Assembly (NCBI GenBank): GCA_032821775.1 | Contig: JAVLRN010000009.1 | Span: forward strand, 2,761,385 to 2,825,384 | Direction: 5' to 3' | DNA: 64,000 nt | From: Sanguinoderma infundibulare | Taxonomy: Eukaryota; Basidiomycota; Agaricomycetes; Polyporales; Polyporaceae | In this document: piece after piece, positions 1-9,395 of the stretch | How the letters are laid out: each line of letters opens with the position of its first letter | How positions within the stretch are numbered: the stretch's first letter is position 1 | Program-made: the position numbers and the translations under genes | Notes under the pieces: model-generated | The model's database searches: none | The model's input: only the letters and a program-made list of their open reading frames with translations | What the model was told of the DNA's origin: nothing

Positions 1-2549
1 TCGATGCCTCTGTCTTTGAGCATGTTGTTGAAGGCATGCGATTTGAGTTCGCCTCCAGAATCTGATTTCCACTTGAGTACTTTCGCATTGTACTACGTCT
101 CGACATACGAGAACCATTGTCGTGTAGACTGCAGTGCATTGTCTTTGGTGCGAAGGCAAATTGCCCACACATGTGATGAGTAGTCATCATAGAGCAGAAT
201 TGCATGCTGGTACTTGTGGTATGATGGCATGGGGAACGATTTCAGATCAACATGGATCAGCTCAAAAGGTCAGGATGCATGCTGATTGTCAATCAGGTGA
301 GATTGCGATGGCATCTTGCCTTCAGCACATCCATGGCAAATCGAGTTCTTTTTGGGAGTCTCGACAATCAGACACTTCTCAGTGTGTTTCCGAAGATGTC
401 TCAACACTTCATCTGAAGGATGACTTAAGTGATGGTGGAGAGTCTCATGATCAATGCCTTTAAGCACAACCATGTTTCGCACCTTTACAGGCTGCGTATA
501 AATCACATAGATAGTATCACCAACATTGCACGGTTCAAAAGAAACGACACACTCATTGTTGCAGTAGAGCGAGATCTTGGTGGTAGTAGCACATGCTGAC
601 ATCCCATCTCGCAGGAGAGCACCCATAGAAATGAGTTTATTGGTGAGACTTGGAACCAAGGCAACATTTTTCAGCCTTAATGTTTCACCTGTCTCCAATA
701 GTAGGAAGACAGTGCCTTTGCTAGTCATATAAGTAACACCATCAGCAGTGTTGAGTGGTAGTTTGGTCTTGTAGTAGCGGAAATCAGCAAAATCACCCAT
801 GGAATGAGTGAAGTGCATTGATGCTCCTGAGTCGAGCATCCACATACTTTTGTCACGGTTGACGATGGATTTCGCTTTCCCCTTACACTTCGCGCACACT
901 GCATATGTAGAGCGGTGAACACATGTATTATCTTCTGTAACCACTGGTAATACAGGTGTGGCTACAGGTACACGCGATGATACTATATGATGAGAGGGAC
1001 TTGCGACACTAGTCACTGCTGGTTGAGGCATGCAGTCAGCATACAACTCATTATGTAGTGGGGAATGGACTGACCATTGACGATTGAAGAACTCCTCGAT
1101 GTCATCATCCTGCTCATCTTCACTGCTGAGCCTGAGGGACACGGTGTCCTCCATGTCTATGTCCTCGATGACCATGCCTATGCACTCCCTGAGGTGCAGC
1201 CTGATGCACTCCTTGAGGGTGTGCCAGTGGTGCTTGGGCTCGCGGTCCTCGCGGTCTGAGTCCTCACGGCTGTCCACCTCGACGATCTGCGTGCTGCTGG
1301 GGCCCACGAGAGGCGTTGGGCTGCACGACACGTACAGGCTGGTGGTGCGGAAGTCCATGCTGGGCATCGTGAAGGATGCCCGTGATAAGCGCATTGAGTG
1401 CAGCTCTGTCATCAGCATTGGGACGGGGTCCTTGAGCATGTCCTTGTTGGCTGGACTGGTTTGGCCGCTGGCCACAATGAGCATCTCGAGCATTTTGATG
1501 TGCTCGATGGTCGGCTCCACGCCTAACTGCATCGCAAGGGTGAACACATGTGTGAGTGCAGGGTACTGGTGGTTGGAACTGGTTTCTGTGTGGATGGGCT
1601 TGTGCAGAAGCGTGCGTGGGTCCTCCAAGTGCGGCAGTGTGCCCTTGGTGATGTCGAGAAGTACATCAGCGATGTGGGCGATGTGGGCATGCTAGTGCAC
1701 ACCTTGGTGCTGCTGGAAATGGCCGCATCCTCTGCGCCTGCCACGATGGCCTTGGCCTTGCTGCTGCTGCCCCTGAGGGCACTGCTGCTGGTGCTGCTGC
1801 CCATAAGGGCACTGCTGATGCTGCTGCTGCCCTTGCGGGCACTGCTGCTGCTGCTGGTGGAAAGTGGGGTCTTGCAGTTTGCACTTGACCACACTGATCT
1901 TGTTCACACTGTTGCACAGCTTCTGCTGGTGGTGCCCCTGGCGCTGCTCCCAGTACATGATGATGTGGTTGCGCACCTTGTCGAAAGTGACCTGTTGGAC
2001 AGCAGGGGTGTTCATTGTTGCAGTGAGGTCAGAGGTGTAGACCTGGATGATTGGGTCCATGGCCAACGGGAGCTTTAAGAGGAGGATCATCCCCTTGATG
2101 TGCTCAGTGATGGTGAACTGATTGGTCTCAAGGGTCTGGAAGTGAGCACGGAGCTTGTCCATCACAGGAATGGGGTTGGACTCACTAGGGATGGTGATGC
2201 CCATGGTGGTGTGGAAGTCCTGGTAGACGACTGGGATGCCGGGCTTCCTGTAGGTGTCCTTGAGGTAATCCCAGACCTGCTTCACAGTGGTTTTGGACTC
2301 GATTGTGGTGCCGATGCTGTCGTCAATGTGGAGGTGGATGGTGCCTCAGGCAGAGGTATCGTCCTCCTCCCAGTCGTCAATCTTGGACTGATTGTCCCTG
2401 TCTGCAGTGGTGGTGAGGACTGGCTTAGTCTTGGTCATTGGCAAATGCCAGTAACCTTGAGACTGGAGCCATGCCTGCATCTTCAGCGTCCACACAAGGT
2501 AGTTGGGGCCAGAGAGGAGGGGAACGACACTCATGACAGAGTTTGACAT
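1..2549 (-). pseudogene. Broken copia gag-pol (Gag, protease, zinc finger, integrase start)
   Basis: One reading frame on the minus strand runs from the ATG at 2549 to the window edge. It encodes a UBN2/DUF4219-type Gag (SGPNYLVWTLKMQAWL near the start; YWEQR before a Gln-rich tract of about 50 residues), a retropepsin active site (LDSGAS), the HHCC GAG-pre-integrase motif (H-x3-H...CHGC) and the first part of integrase (FELIHVDLKS, LLYDDYSSHVW). Stops break the frame at 2346-2348 (TGA), 1692-1694 (TAG), 270-272 (TGA) and 93-95 (TAG). All can arise from CGA or CAG by a single C-to-T change. No frameshift is needed to follow the frame, so it was probably inactivated by point mutation. Confidence 0.85.
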
Positions 2550-2882
2550 AGTGATTGATGGGTAATTGAAGTCTGGACAGAAGAGACTAGTCAGTCATCG
2601 TTCTGAACGATGTTGAGAAGAGAGGAAATGCCAGCAGCATATACCAGCATAGGTTCCCCCTCTGTGGCATGGCAGGCAGCGATCAAGCTGATCGCGCCAC
2701 ATCCAAGCCACCATCATGAGTGGCCGGCAGCATATGATTGCACCTGATCCAACACATGGATAGTCTGCCATAATGGTGACAAAGGGATAGATGATAAACG
2801 TTATAAAACGAGGGTTTGCCAGGTAAGCTGGTGAGGAGTGGAACGCAGCCAGCGATGAGCAGCGCAGTATCCACAACGTCGA

Positions 2883-2897
2883 CCAGGGCTCATAACC
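2883..2897 (-). promoter_or_regulatory. Primer-binding site matching initiator-tRNA anticodon arm
   Basis: The plus strand here reads CCAGGGCTCATAACC. This equals the anticodon stem-loop of eukaryotic initiator tRNA-Met (CAT anticodon within GGGCTCATAACC), so the element RNA is complementary to an internal part of the tRNA rather than to its 3' end. Drosophila copia and its relatives prime from such a half-tRNA. The site starts with no gap at the LTR inner edge, which supports the LTR boundary. Confidence 0.8.
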
Positions 2898-3258
2898 TGT
2901 TGAGCATAGTGGGAATACCACTATGGGGGACAACTACATGCAGTAGTCACACATACTTACCTGGCTAGAGAGGGAAAGAGGCTTGTAGAGATGAGTGAGG
3001 AGAAGAGCAGGAAGAGCTATTGCTATTAGGGCCAATGGGGGCTGTATATATACTACATGGGGAACTGTATTAGTAAGAACTATACAGTACCAGACTGCAC
3101 TGCCGGTACACAGGTATGTGGGCAGTGCATCACATGAAACAATCATGTGGAAGGCGGCTATACAGCGCCTGTGCTGATAGATGAGATATTGGGCTGTGCC
3201 AATATCTATGTATGCAGCTACGCTATGCAATGCTGTGCATGGCTATGCGCATTCAACA
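2898..3258 (-). repeat. 5' LTR of the copia element (361 bp)
   Basis: On the plus strand the segment starts TGTTGA and ends TCAACA, a 6-bp terminal inverted repeat of the usual TG...CA kind. The inner end abuts the primer-binding site directly and the outer end abuts WD40 coding sequence. A TATA-like run (3045-3052) lies in the middle of the LTR, suitable for minus-strand transcription towards gag. The partner LTR is outside the window, so age from LTR divergence cannot be judged. Confidence 0.85.
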
Positions 3259-3259
3259 G

Positions 3260-3821
3260 TTGCGTTTTGGACATAGCATCGGGCGCATGGCACAGGGTCT
3301 TTCGAATTCGCGGTCACGAGGGGGTGCTCCGGGCTGTCACTTTCCACCCCGACAGCATGCGCCTCGCCACCGCGTCTGACGAAACCATCTCCATCTGCAA
3401 TGCGCATACAGGACAATGGCTCTTCACGTTGGAGTACCACTTGGATCGGGTGTTAGACATGAAGTTTTCGCCGGATGGGGCGCTGGTGCTATCTGTGTCG
3501 TGGGACGGCACGGTGAAGATTTGGGATTCGAACAGCGGCACGATGCGCTTCTCGCTCAGCGGGCACTGGCATAGCGGCTTCGTCGACCTTGCGTGCTTCT
3601 CTCCATGCGGACGGTACATCGCGTCGGCGTTGGGGGACCGGACGGTTCGACTGTCGAAGACTCAAGACGGTTCGTGCGTAACGACATTATACGAGCACAT
3701 GCGATATGTTACAAAAGTCGCTTTCTCCCCGGATGGGAAAACACTGCCGTCGGGGGCGGCCGATGGGAGTGTTTTCATTCGTCGTCTTTCTGATGTTGTT
3801 CTCGAAGAATTTTGCGAGTAG
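3260..3821 (+). pseudogene. F-box-WD40 gene copy 1, 3' part only (cut by copia)
   Basis: This encodes the last three to four WD40 repeats of the F-box-WD40 family described at 9396-11730. It begins in the middle of a repeat (CVLDIASG, against CVWDVASG in the intact copies) directly after the LTR, and ends at the stop 3819-3821. Recognisable repeats contain HPDSMRLATASDE, FSPDGALVLSVSWDGTVKIWDS, FSPCGRYIASALGDRTVRL and FSPDGKTLPSGAADGSVFIRRL. The frame is still open. Several WD or WR dipeptides are lost (SICN for CIWN, RLSK for RLWR). The upstream part of the gene should lie left of the window, beyond the transposon. Confidence 0.85.
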
Positions 3822-3881
3822 AATATTGCTATAGTGGAGTGGTGTCAATATATTGCTGTATGTGATATCATACTTCGTCGA

Positions 3882-4310
3882 CTAGAGCTTGTTGTTTATG
3901 ATATTGCAGCTGGATACACGAGAAGCCGCGGAAGCGCGGCGGAGGTCGGTCGCGTTCGGCAGGGGAAATTCGTCTCCGTGGGCGACGAACGGCACCGCTC
4001 CCTCTGCCGAACGCGGAAGTTGGCGCGGTTGTATGGGGGTCCCATCGTGACGCGGTAGCAGTTCGCCTGTGGACTGTACGGACTTCATTAGACTTGGAAG
4101 GAGCAGGTCACAGTGGCCCAAGCAGGTGCAGCACTCACGTCGCGCTCGGTTTCTTCGGGCCAAATGCGCAAGCGATCGAAAGCATATTCGCAGCTGGATC
4201 ATGGTTGACGTCGATGCCGCCTCTTCAAAGAGTTCCGGAACGCTTCCTGGTGGTCCGGTCAACGCCGCCAGGTCCGTCTGCACTCACACTCACAGGCGTC
4301 TGAGTCGACC
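3882..4310 (-). pseudogene. Block B, unrecognised coding relic (left copy)
   Basis: The minus strand carries two coherent stretches separated by what looks like a 60-70 nt intron (GTGAGT...ACAG). The first has MIQLRICFRSLAHLARRNRAR, the second LLPRHDGTPIQPRQLPRSAE and VPFVAHGDEFPLPNATDLRR. The right-arm copy (32510-33120) preserves both. I do not recognise the family. It follows the WD40 gene tail to tail. With no clear start or full-length frame I treat it as the remnant of a multi-exon gene. Confidence 0.35.
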
Positions 4311-4319
4311 TGACCGGTG

Positions 4320-5161
4320 AGCAAGTTACGACAGTCCTCCCTTTGGCAGACCTTCCGCTCGAGTTAGCATCGATGTTGGCGACCTGATCAGGTCAGCAGT
4401 CGCGAAAACCGACATACGTTCGCCCCACGCATGGCCACTTCTACCCCCACCACCTTACCTCATGGGCCTCTTCCACGTCTCCTATTCGGCCTCCGCGCAG
4501 CGGTCGCGTTCGCGGAGAAAGTCCACCTTTATGTTCGTCTCCCGTAGTGGTAGTGGTAGCACAACGGAACGTTAGATGCTGGAATGTAGCAGATGCCTTG
4601 ACTGTCCGACGGAGGATGGCCAGTACTCCCGGGGACGGAGGAAGCGGTTGGAGTCGAATACTTCTGACCCGACGCGTGGACGGCGCGCGTCGGTCGCGCG
4701 CATTCTTGCAGGGTTCGAGTGGGCTCCGGAGGACATTGCGCGTGCGGTAGGTAGTGCATAGACGAGAAAGTAGCTGACAGTGCGCAGGGCGCACATGGCG
4801 TAAGTGCAACTGTCTGCTCGGCAGAGAGCACGACTGTAGAGGGGGATGGCAGCCGTATAGTGTGATGACATGGGACTACTTGAACTGCTGGAGGAAGAGT
4901 TGCCACGCAAGCCAAGTGAGCAAGGGGGGGGGCACTAACCAACCGAGGCGCGATGACGCGGTCGTGCCTGTTCGTGCGCGTGACGGCGTCAGAAGCAAGC
5001 TTCTGAAAGGCTCTTGTCTTCTTGAGGAAATGAAGCTCACTGCTAATGATAGTGCAATGGGAGCGCATGATACATGGTGTCTGCTTTCGCTGACAAAGAC
5101 GACTACAGATACAGCCAGTCTGATCGGATGCCGCTATCTTCACTCAATAAGCTGTAATACT
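4320..5161. other. Block D (left copy), no recognised gene
   Basis: This stretch recurs at about 31650-32500 (inverted) and, more diverged, at 12200-12850. It holds open frames in several registers but none keeps one frame across the three copies or matches a family I know. The best conserved part (around 4555-4740) can be read on the plus strand as RNVRCWNVADAL with a flanking Arg-rich tail. It is probably spacer or decayed coding DNA carried along with the module. Confidence 0.4.
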
Positions 5162-5851
5162 TCAGATTTTGAGGGACCCGGGAATGATCTCGACCCAATA
5201 CCTGCGCATACGATGCGCACGAGACACTGAAGCTCAAAGGAATGATAGAAGACGGACCAGTCGGGGCGGGGATGAAGGCGATGTTCTTCATCTTCTGGAA
5301 ACGGACGTCGAGGGACTCGAAGCGGGCGCGGGCCTTCTCGACGTGTCGACTGAGATGGCCATGTGCTCGAACCCGCGGCGGGGCTCCTGGTTGCCGCTGG
5401 CGTAGCCTTGGAAGTTGGCATCGGACTCTGCCGTGGTTGTGGGTAAGCTCGAGGATGCCCTCGCGGCCGAAGCAGTTGTCGGCGTTCGTGCCCTGGCCGT
5501 GGTCATAGGCGAGGAAGTAGAGGGTGAACGTCTCGAATGCACGCTCTGTTGTGAGTTGTGTTCGAGGGACGAGGCCGGTCAGCGTGTGACAATGAGAACA
5601 GGGAGGCGTAGGACGGACTGGTGACGACATCCATACCGAGAACCTAGCAAGCAGGGTCAACGAAGATGTCTATATAGGATTCAGGAATGAGGAATGAGGA
5701 CAGACCTCTGTAGAACTTAAGGGAAGCCTCGGGGTCCTTGACACGAAGCATGGTGTGATTGAACTGGTGGGCGGGCGAACATGTGCGACATAACTCGCAC
5801 GCGGGACGCGGAGGACCTTAAAGCTGGCAGTCTGCTCGGTGCGCGCGGCAT
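5162..5851 (-). pseudogene. Glyoxalase I copy 1, frameshifted
   Basis: Same gene structure as the intact copy at 12859-13572. The start (MPR...), the frame [20 protein letters not shown] and the last exon with its metal-ligand glutamate ([11 protein letters not shown]) are all present. Against copy 2 there is a 2-nt deletion in the codons after LELTHNHG (around 5425) that throws out the frame through the SDANFQGYA part, a compensating change further on, and an in-frame 18-nt deletion that removes RLTDGT. No full-length enzyme can be made. It sits tail to tail with block D, as in the other copies. Confidence 0.8.
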
Positions 5852-6379
5852 GGCCAGTGGACGAAGGGTTGTGAAAAGATGAGGACGATGGAGCTGAGGA
5901 GGCGGCAATGGGCGAGAAAGAGATCGAGCGAGCATGATCAAGATCCGCGATTGGAAACAGATGTCGATGACGATCGATGACGCGCCCGACGCAAGGGATG
6001 CGAAACGCAGCGTGACGGACAATCAGGGCCACACAGACCCGCCGGTGACGGGAGACTAGCGTCTGTCCCTCTCCGTCTTCTGCTCCTGCTCGTTCTCCTT
6101 GTCAACTTCTCTTCTGCGCAGTCTTGCCGTCCGCGTACGCGGTGCTCCAGACTCGTGCGGTGCCCGTCTCGCACTGTGACCTTCAGGCAGCCGAGTACAG
6201 ACCCTGAAACGACCGGATGGTCGAGCTGACCACCAGCAAAACAGAGCGGCAACATCTAGCCCTCTCACAGTGGCATGAGCATAAGAACCGATACTCGAAT
6301 GGTATGGACCCGAGGTTACGTGGGGTTCGACAGCGGGTTCGATAGAGGTCGGTTCGGAGCAAACGAATCGCACACTGTC

Positions 6380-7192
6380 CCAGACGCTGAAGGTGGCGTG
6401 TCGCGGAGATGATGGCTGAGCTGGTACGCTTGGACCTGCACAGAGACGTATGACTTAGCGTAACGAACAAGGGTGCACCTGAAAACCAGGTATATTCAAG
6501 GAAGAGCAAACTCACCTCGCTGAACGAGATGCTCCCGGTGGTACTTGGCTTATGAGCGACCGGGTGCTGGAAATACTCCGTGAGGTCGCCGTTACCAGCG
6601 AGGATCGCTGCACCGATGACGTCGTGGTGACAGAAGTCTGCGGTTTGGTGTCAAGCGGGTCGTGTTAGTGGGCTGTCAAGGCGGTGTGACGCCGACGTGG
6701 TAGCAGTTTGCCTGTGGATGAACGTGGACTGGAATGTCACTATTCACGGGAACTGAACTAGCAAGGGTAGCAGCCATTACCTCGTCCTCGATTTCTTCGA
6801 GCCAAAGGTCCACGTCGTCGATGGACGTGCAGGCGAACTTGCCGAAGGTCGTGATATTCTCCAGGCGGCGGTCGTGGACGTCTGCGCCTGCGCTCTCCAT
6901 GTCGGCCTCCTGCAGCTCCAGAACGCCGAGTCGCTTCAAGATCGGCCACGCCCTCTCCACCTGTCGGTCGCGGGTCATACAGTCAGCTTCGACAGCCACA
7001 TTCGACTCGGAGTGCGCACATATCAACAGGTAGAATCACATACGCCTTCAAATTCAAGTTTAGCTTCGTCCGGCCCCCATCATCCTCGACATCAAACTTG
7101 AGCGCATCGACAACCTTATTGATGATGTCGTACTGCACTGTCCTTTTCGAAGGCTTGACTCGGGCGAGTAATATCAATTGCGGCGCCATCAT
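6380..7192 (-). pseudogene. Block E2, unrecognised multi-exon gene relic (left copy)
   Basis: From ATG 7192 the minus strand encodes MAPQLILLARVKPSKRTVQY, then ALKFDVEDDGGRTKLNLNLK with a conserved tail (VILPVDMCALRVE). A 13-nt near-repeat then breaks the frame before VERAWPILKRLGVLELQEAD, GRLENITTFGKFACTSIDD-like sequence and DVDLWLEEIEDE. Later exons read HHDVIGAAILAGNGDLTEYF and SISFSE. A second stretch related to the KFDVED...LNLNLK segment lies at 7400-7480. The inverted copy is at 29625-30560 with a different frameshift. I do not recognise the family; no membrane segment or known catalytic motif is visible. Confidence 0.4.
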
Positions 7193-7744
7193 GACCTGTC
7201 AGCGAGGTTGTCATCAATTCAGCTCGCAAAAGCTCAGACTGGTGCGAGAGGACGTACCGGGACATGTACGGCACATCTCAGCTTCGGTAGGTGAATCATT
7301 TCAAGATCGCCCCCTGTTGATTATGGATCATATAGTCAGTCAGCGACCACGTTCGAGTGCGCAGAACTGGCACAGAACATCAGAAAACAGCCTCACACAC
7401 ACCTTCAACTTCAACACCAGCTTCATCCGCCCCTTGGCCTCCGGCTTCCTTCTCGACGTCCAACTCAAACGCATGGACAGGGGAGGCTGTAGCAATACTG
7501 CCACCCGGGAGTGGCTGCTCCTCCTATCCGCCACCACTCCGCCGTCAGCCTGCGCGTGCAACCGTCCCGGAATTTTGACTGGAGCTGGTCAGTATGTCGT
7601 GATAGTCCGTCTCTATCGAACACCTGCCTTGAGCGAGCAGTCAACTAGTCAAGCTTTAGTCGAGTCGCGATCGCGCACCTTCGCGCAGGTCGAACCGGAG
7701 GTCAATCTGGCACGTGACCACATGCGTCGGATTGGACGCCGCGG

Positions 7745-8770
7745 CTCGGGCTGCAGCTAGTTAGGCTCCCAGAGAGCAGATGGACCACCAAACTATCCCC
7801 GGCTGGGTGAGTCCATCCGCTATGTCGGCATCGTCTTCGTCTGACCTTCGTTTCAGAGCCCAGCCCACCACTAGAGAAGGGCGAACATCTCCACTTCTCT
7901 GTCTGTCAACCAATTCGGCAACTGCAGCCATTCGCGCACGTATCAGCGTAGAGCTACCTCCCTCTTGCATCCAACAATATCCCTGATTCCCGTCGCTAGA
8001 GTACCGTCGCATTGGCCCTCTGATGCGAGTCGAACTCCCTCATTTCACGTACGTCCACAAGCAAGACCACGAACGTCTCCAAGTTCCGGTCACCGCGGCG
8101 GTACTCAGGCGGTCGCCATTCGTTATCATCTTCCTGGACCCATGCAGACAGCTGCCGACCATTACCACGTCTGAGCAGACTCTTACGTGTTCTGGCTTGG
8201 AGGTGTCGTGGAGCAGGATCACCGGCAACTTCAAGTTAAAGGTGGTCTCGTCAACATCGCCGGATGCCCGGTCCCGCGCAGTGCGTAAATGTGCGTCCCA
8301 TCACCATCGCTCAGCATCATGGGTGTGTCCCTGGCAGTGTCGATGTGCATCGTGGACGTGAATGACGAGAGCGTATTTCCGGAGGTGGTGGCCAACCGCG
8401 CCCAGCGCGCCGAGATGTACTACCCTAGCCCTGTCGACGGTAGTGTTCGGCTCGTTTGGCTTAAGAGGAAGTACAAACTTCGCACAAGCGTTCCGGCTGC
8501 ATGTGTCAAAACACACCCAATCACCGCATTCGCACGTCAACGGTCGTATGCGCGGTGGCGCAATTCGTTCGTATGTCCATCCATTTCTACATCGCCTTCC
8601 TCGGCAACTTGCAGACAGTCCCAGCTCCCGCATATCAGTATTATGTATGCACATACATTCAATGGTCTTCCGCCGGAAGTGCGGCCAGGCACATCCCGCA
8701 TAGTCCCCTCGTACAATCGCCGAGCACTGTTGACTCCGATGTGACCTCGCCAGTCCGATCCGTCAAACGA
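7745..8770 (+). other. Block E1, unrecognised segment absent from the right arm
   Basis: This 1-kb segment is in the left arm and again at 58310-59193, but missing from the right arm, where 29075 joins directly. It shows exon-like pieces shared by both copies: an apparent GTGAGT...TCAG intron near 7807-7850, a stretch reading NFKLKVVSSTSPDARSR near 8225-8280, and an ending reading VSMCIVDVNDESVFPEVVAN then MYYPSPVDGSVRLV near 8335-8460. The 59-kb copy keeps the last piece with a stop directly after. Function unknown. It is either an insertion in the left arm or a deletion from the right. Confidence 0.4.
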
Positions 8771-9395
8771 TTTCCTCTATCTGCCTCTGCGTCGTATCAT
8801 ATCCCATCGTTACCCGCGATACAGCCGCCGTCTGTCAGGATCTAGGCGGGACACTGCCCGACAGAACCCTACTACAAGTACGTATGGTGCGTGCAACTAT
8901 TCATACTAGTATCAATACTAATACAGTGTACTTGTACCCGATACAGGTAATCGTTAGCGCATTGTACAGGCTCATTGGCTGTGTTGTGTAGAAGTGCGTG
9001 TGATGGTAGGGAGCCTGAACTTCCGGGGCTCAGTTGGTCCGGAAGTTGCACATGGTGAACTGACCTGCTCCGGACTCGAAAATTACAGGTGTAGCCTGTG
9101 AAGTCATTCCACAGTTCGCATCGGAATGAACTCTCCACGTTATGTGGACACGGCTGAAGTAGAAACTCGGTCGGTCAGAAGCCTATCAATTCACGTTGCG
9201 AAACTGGACCCGAGGGTTCAGGGTACTTTGAGTTCGATGTGGACACGTCCGAAGTGTTGTAGGCGGCTATCAGATGCCGAGCCTTCTGACCCTCGGGGCT
9301 ACTGCGCCTCAAAGACTATATCTCACCGGGCACACTGCATCGGCCGCGTGTACTCCTCCTGCCTTGCCCTCCTCCCATTCCGCACACGACTCGCT

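Larger units (their letters stand above)
1..3258 (-). mobile_element. Ty1/copia LTR retrotransposon, 5' part, cut by window edge
   Basis: Reading the minus strand gives, in order, an LTR (3258-2898), a primer-binding site (2897-2883), a leader, then Gag, retropepsin, the GAG-pre-integrase zinc finger and the start of integrase. This is the copia order (integrase before reverse transcriptase, which would lie off the left edge). The element lies inside a WD40 gene: the base after the LTR outer end (3259) continues a coding sequence that is uninterrupted in the paralogue near 11172. The likely 5-bp target duplication next to the LTR is GTTGC; its partner is outside the window. The reading frame has four stops, so this copy is dead. 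Confidence 0.9.

Noticed and set aside
1084..2546. Plus-strand frames across the copia gag region
   Set aside because: They are the antisense of Gag-Pol and of its Gln-rich (CTG/CAG-rich) tract, read as Leu-rich sequence.
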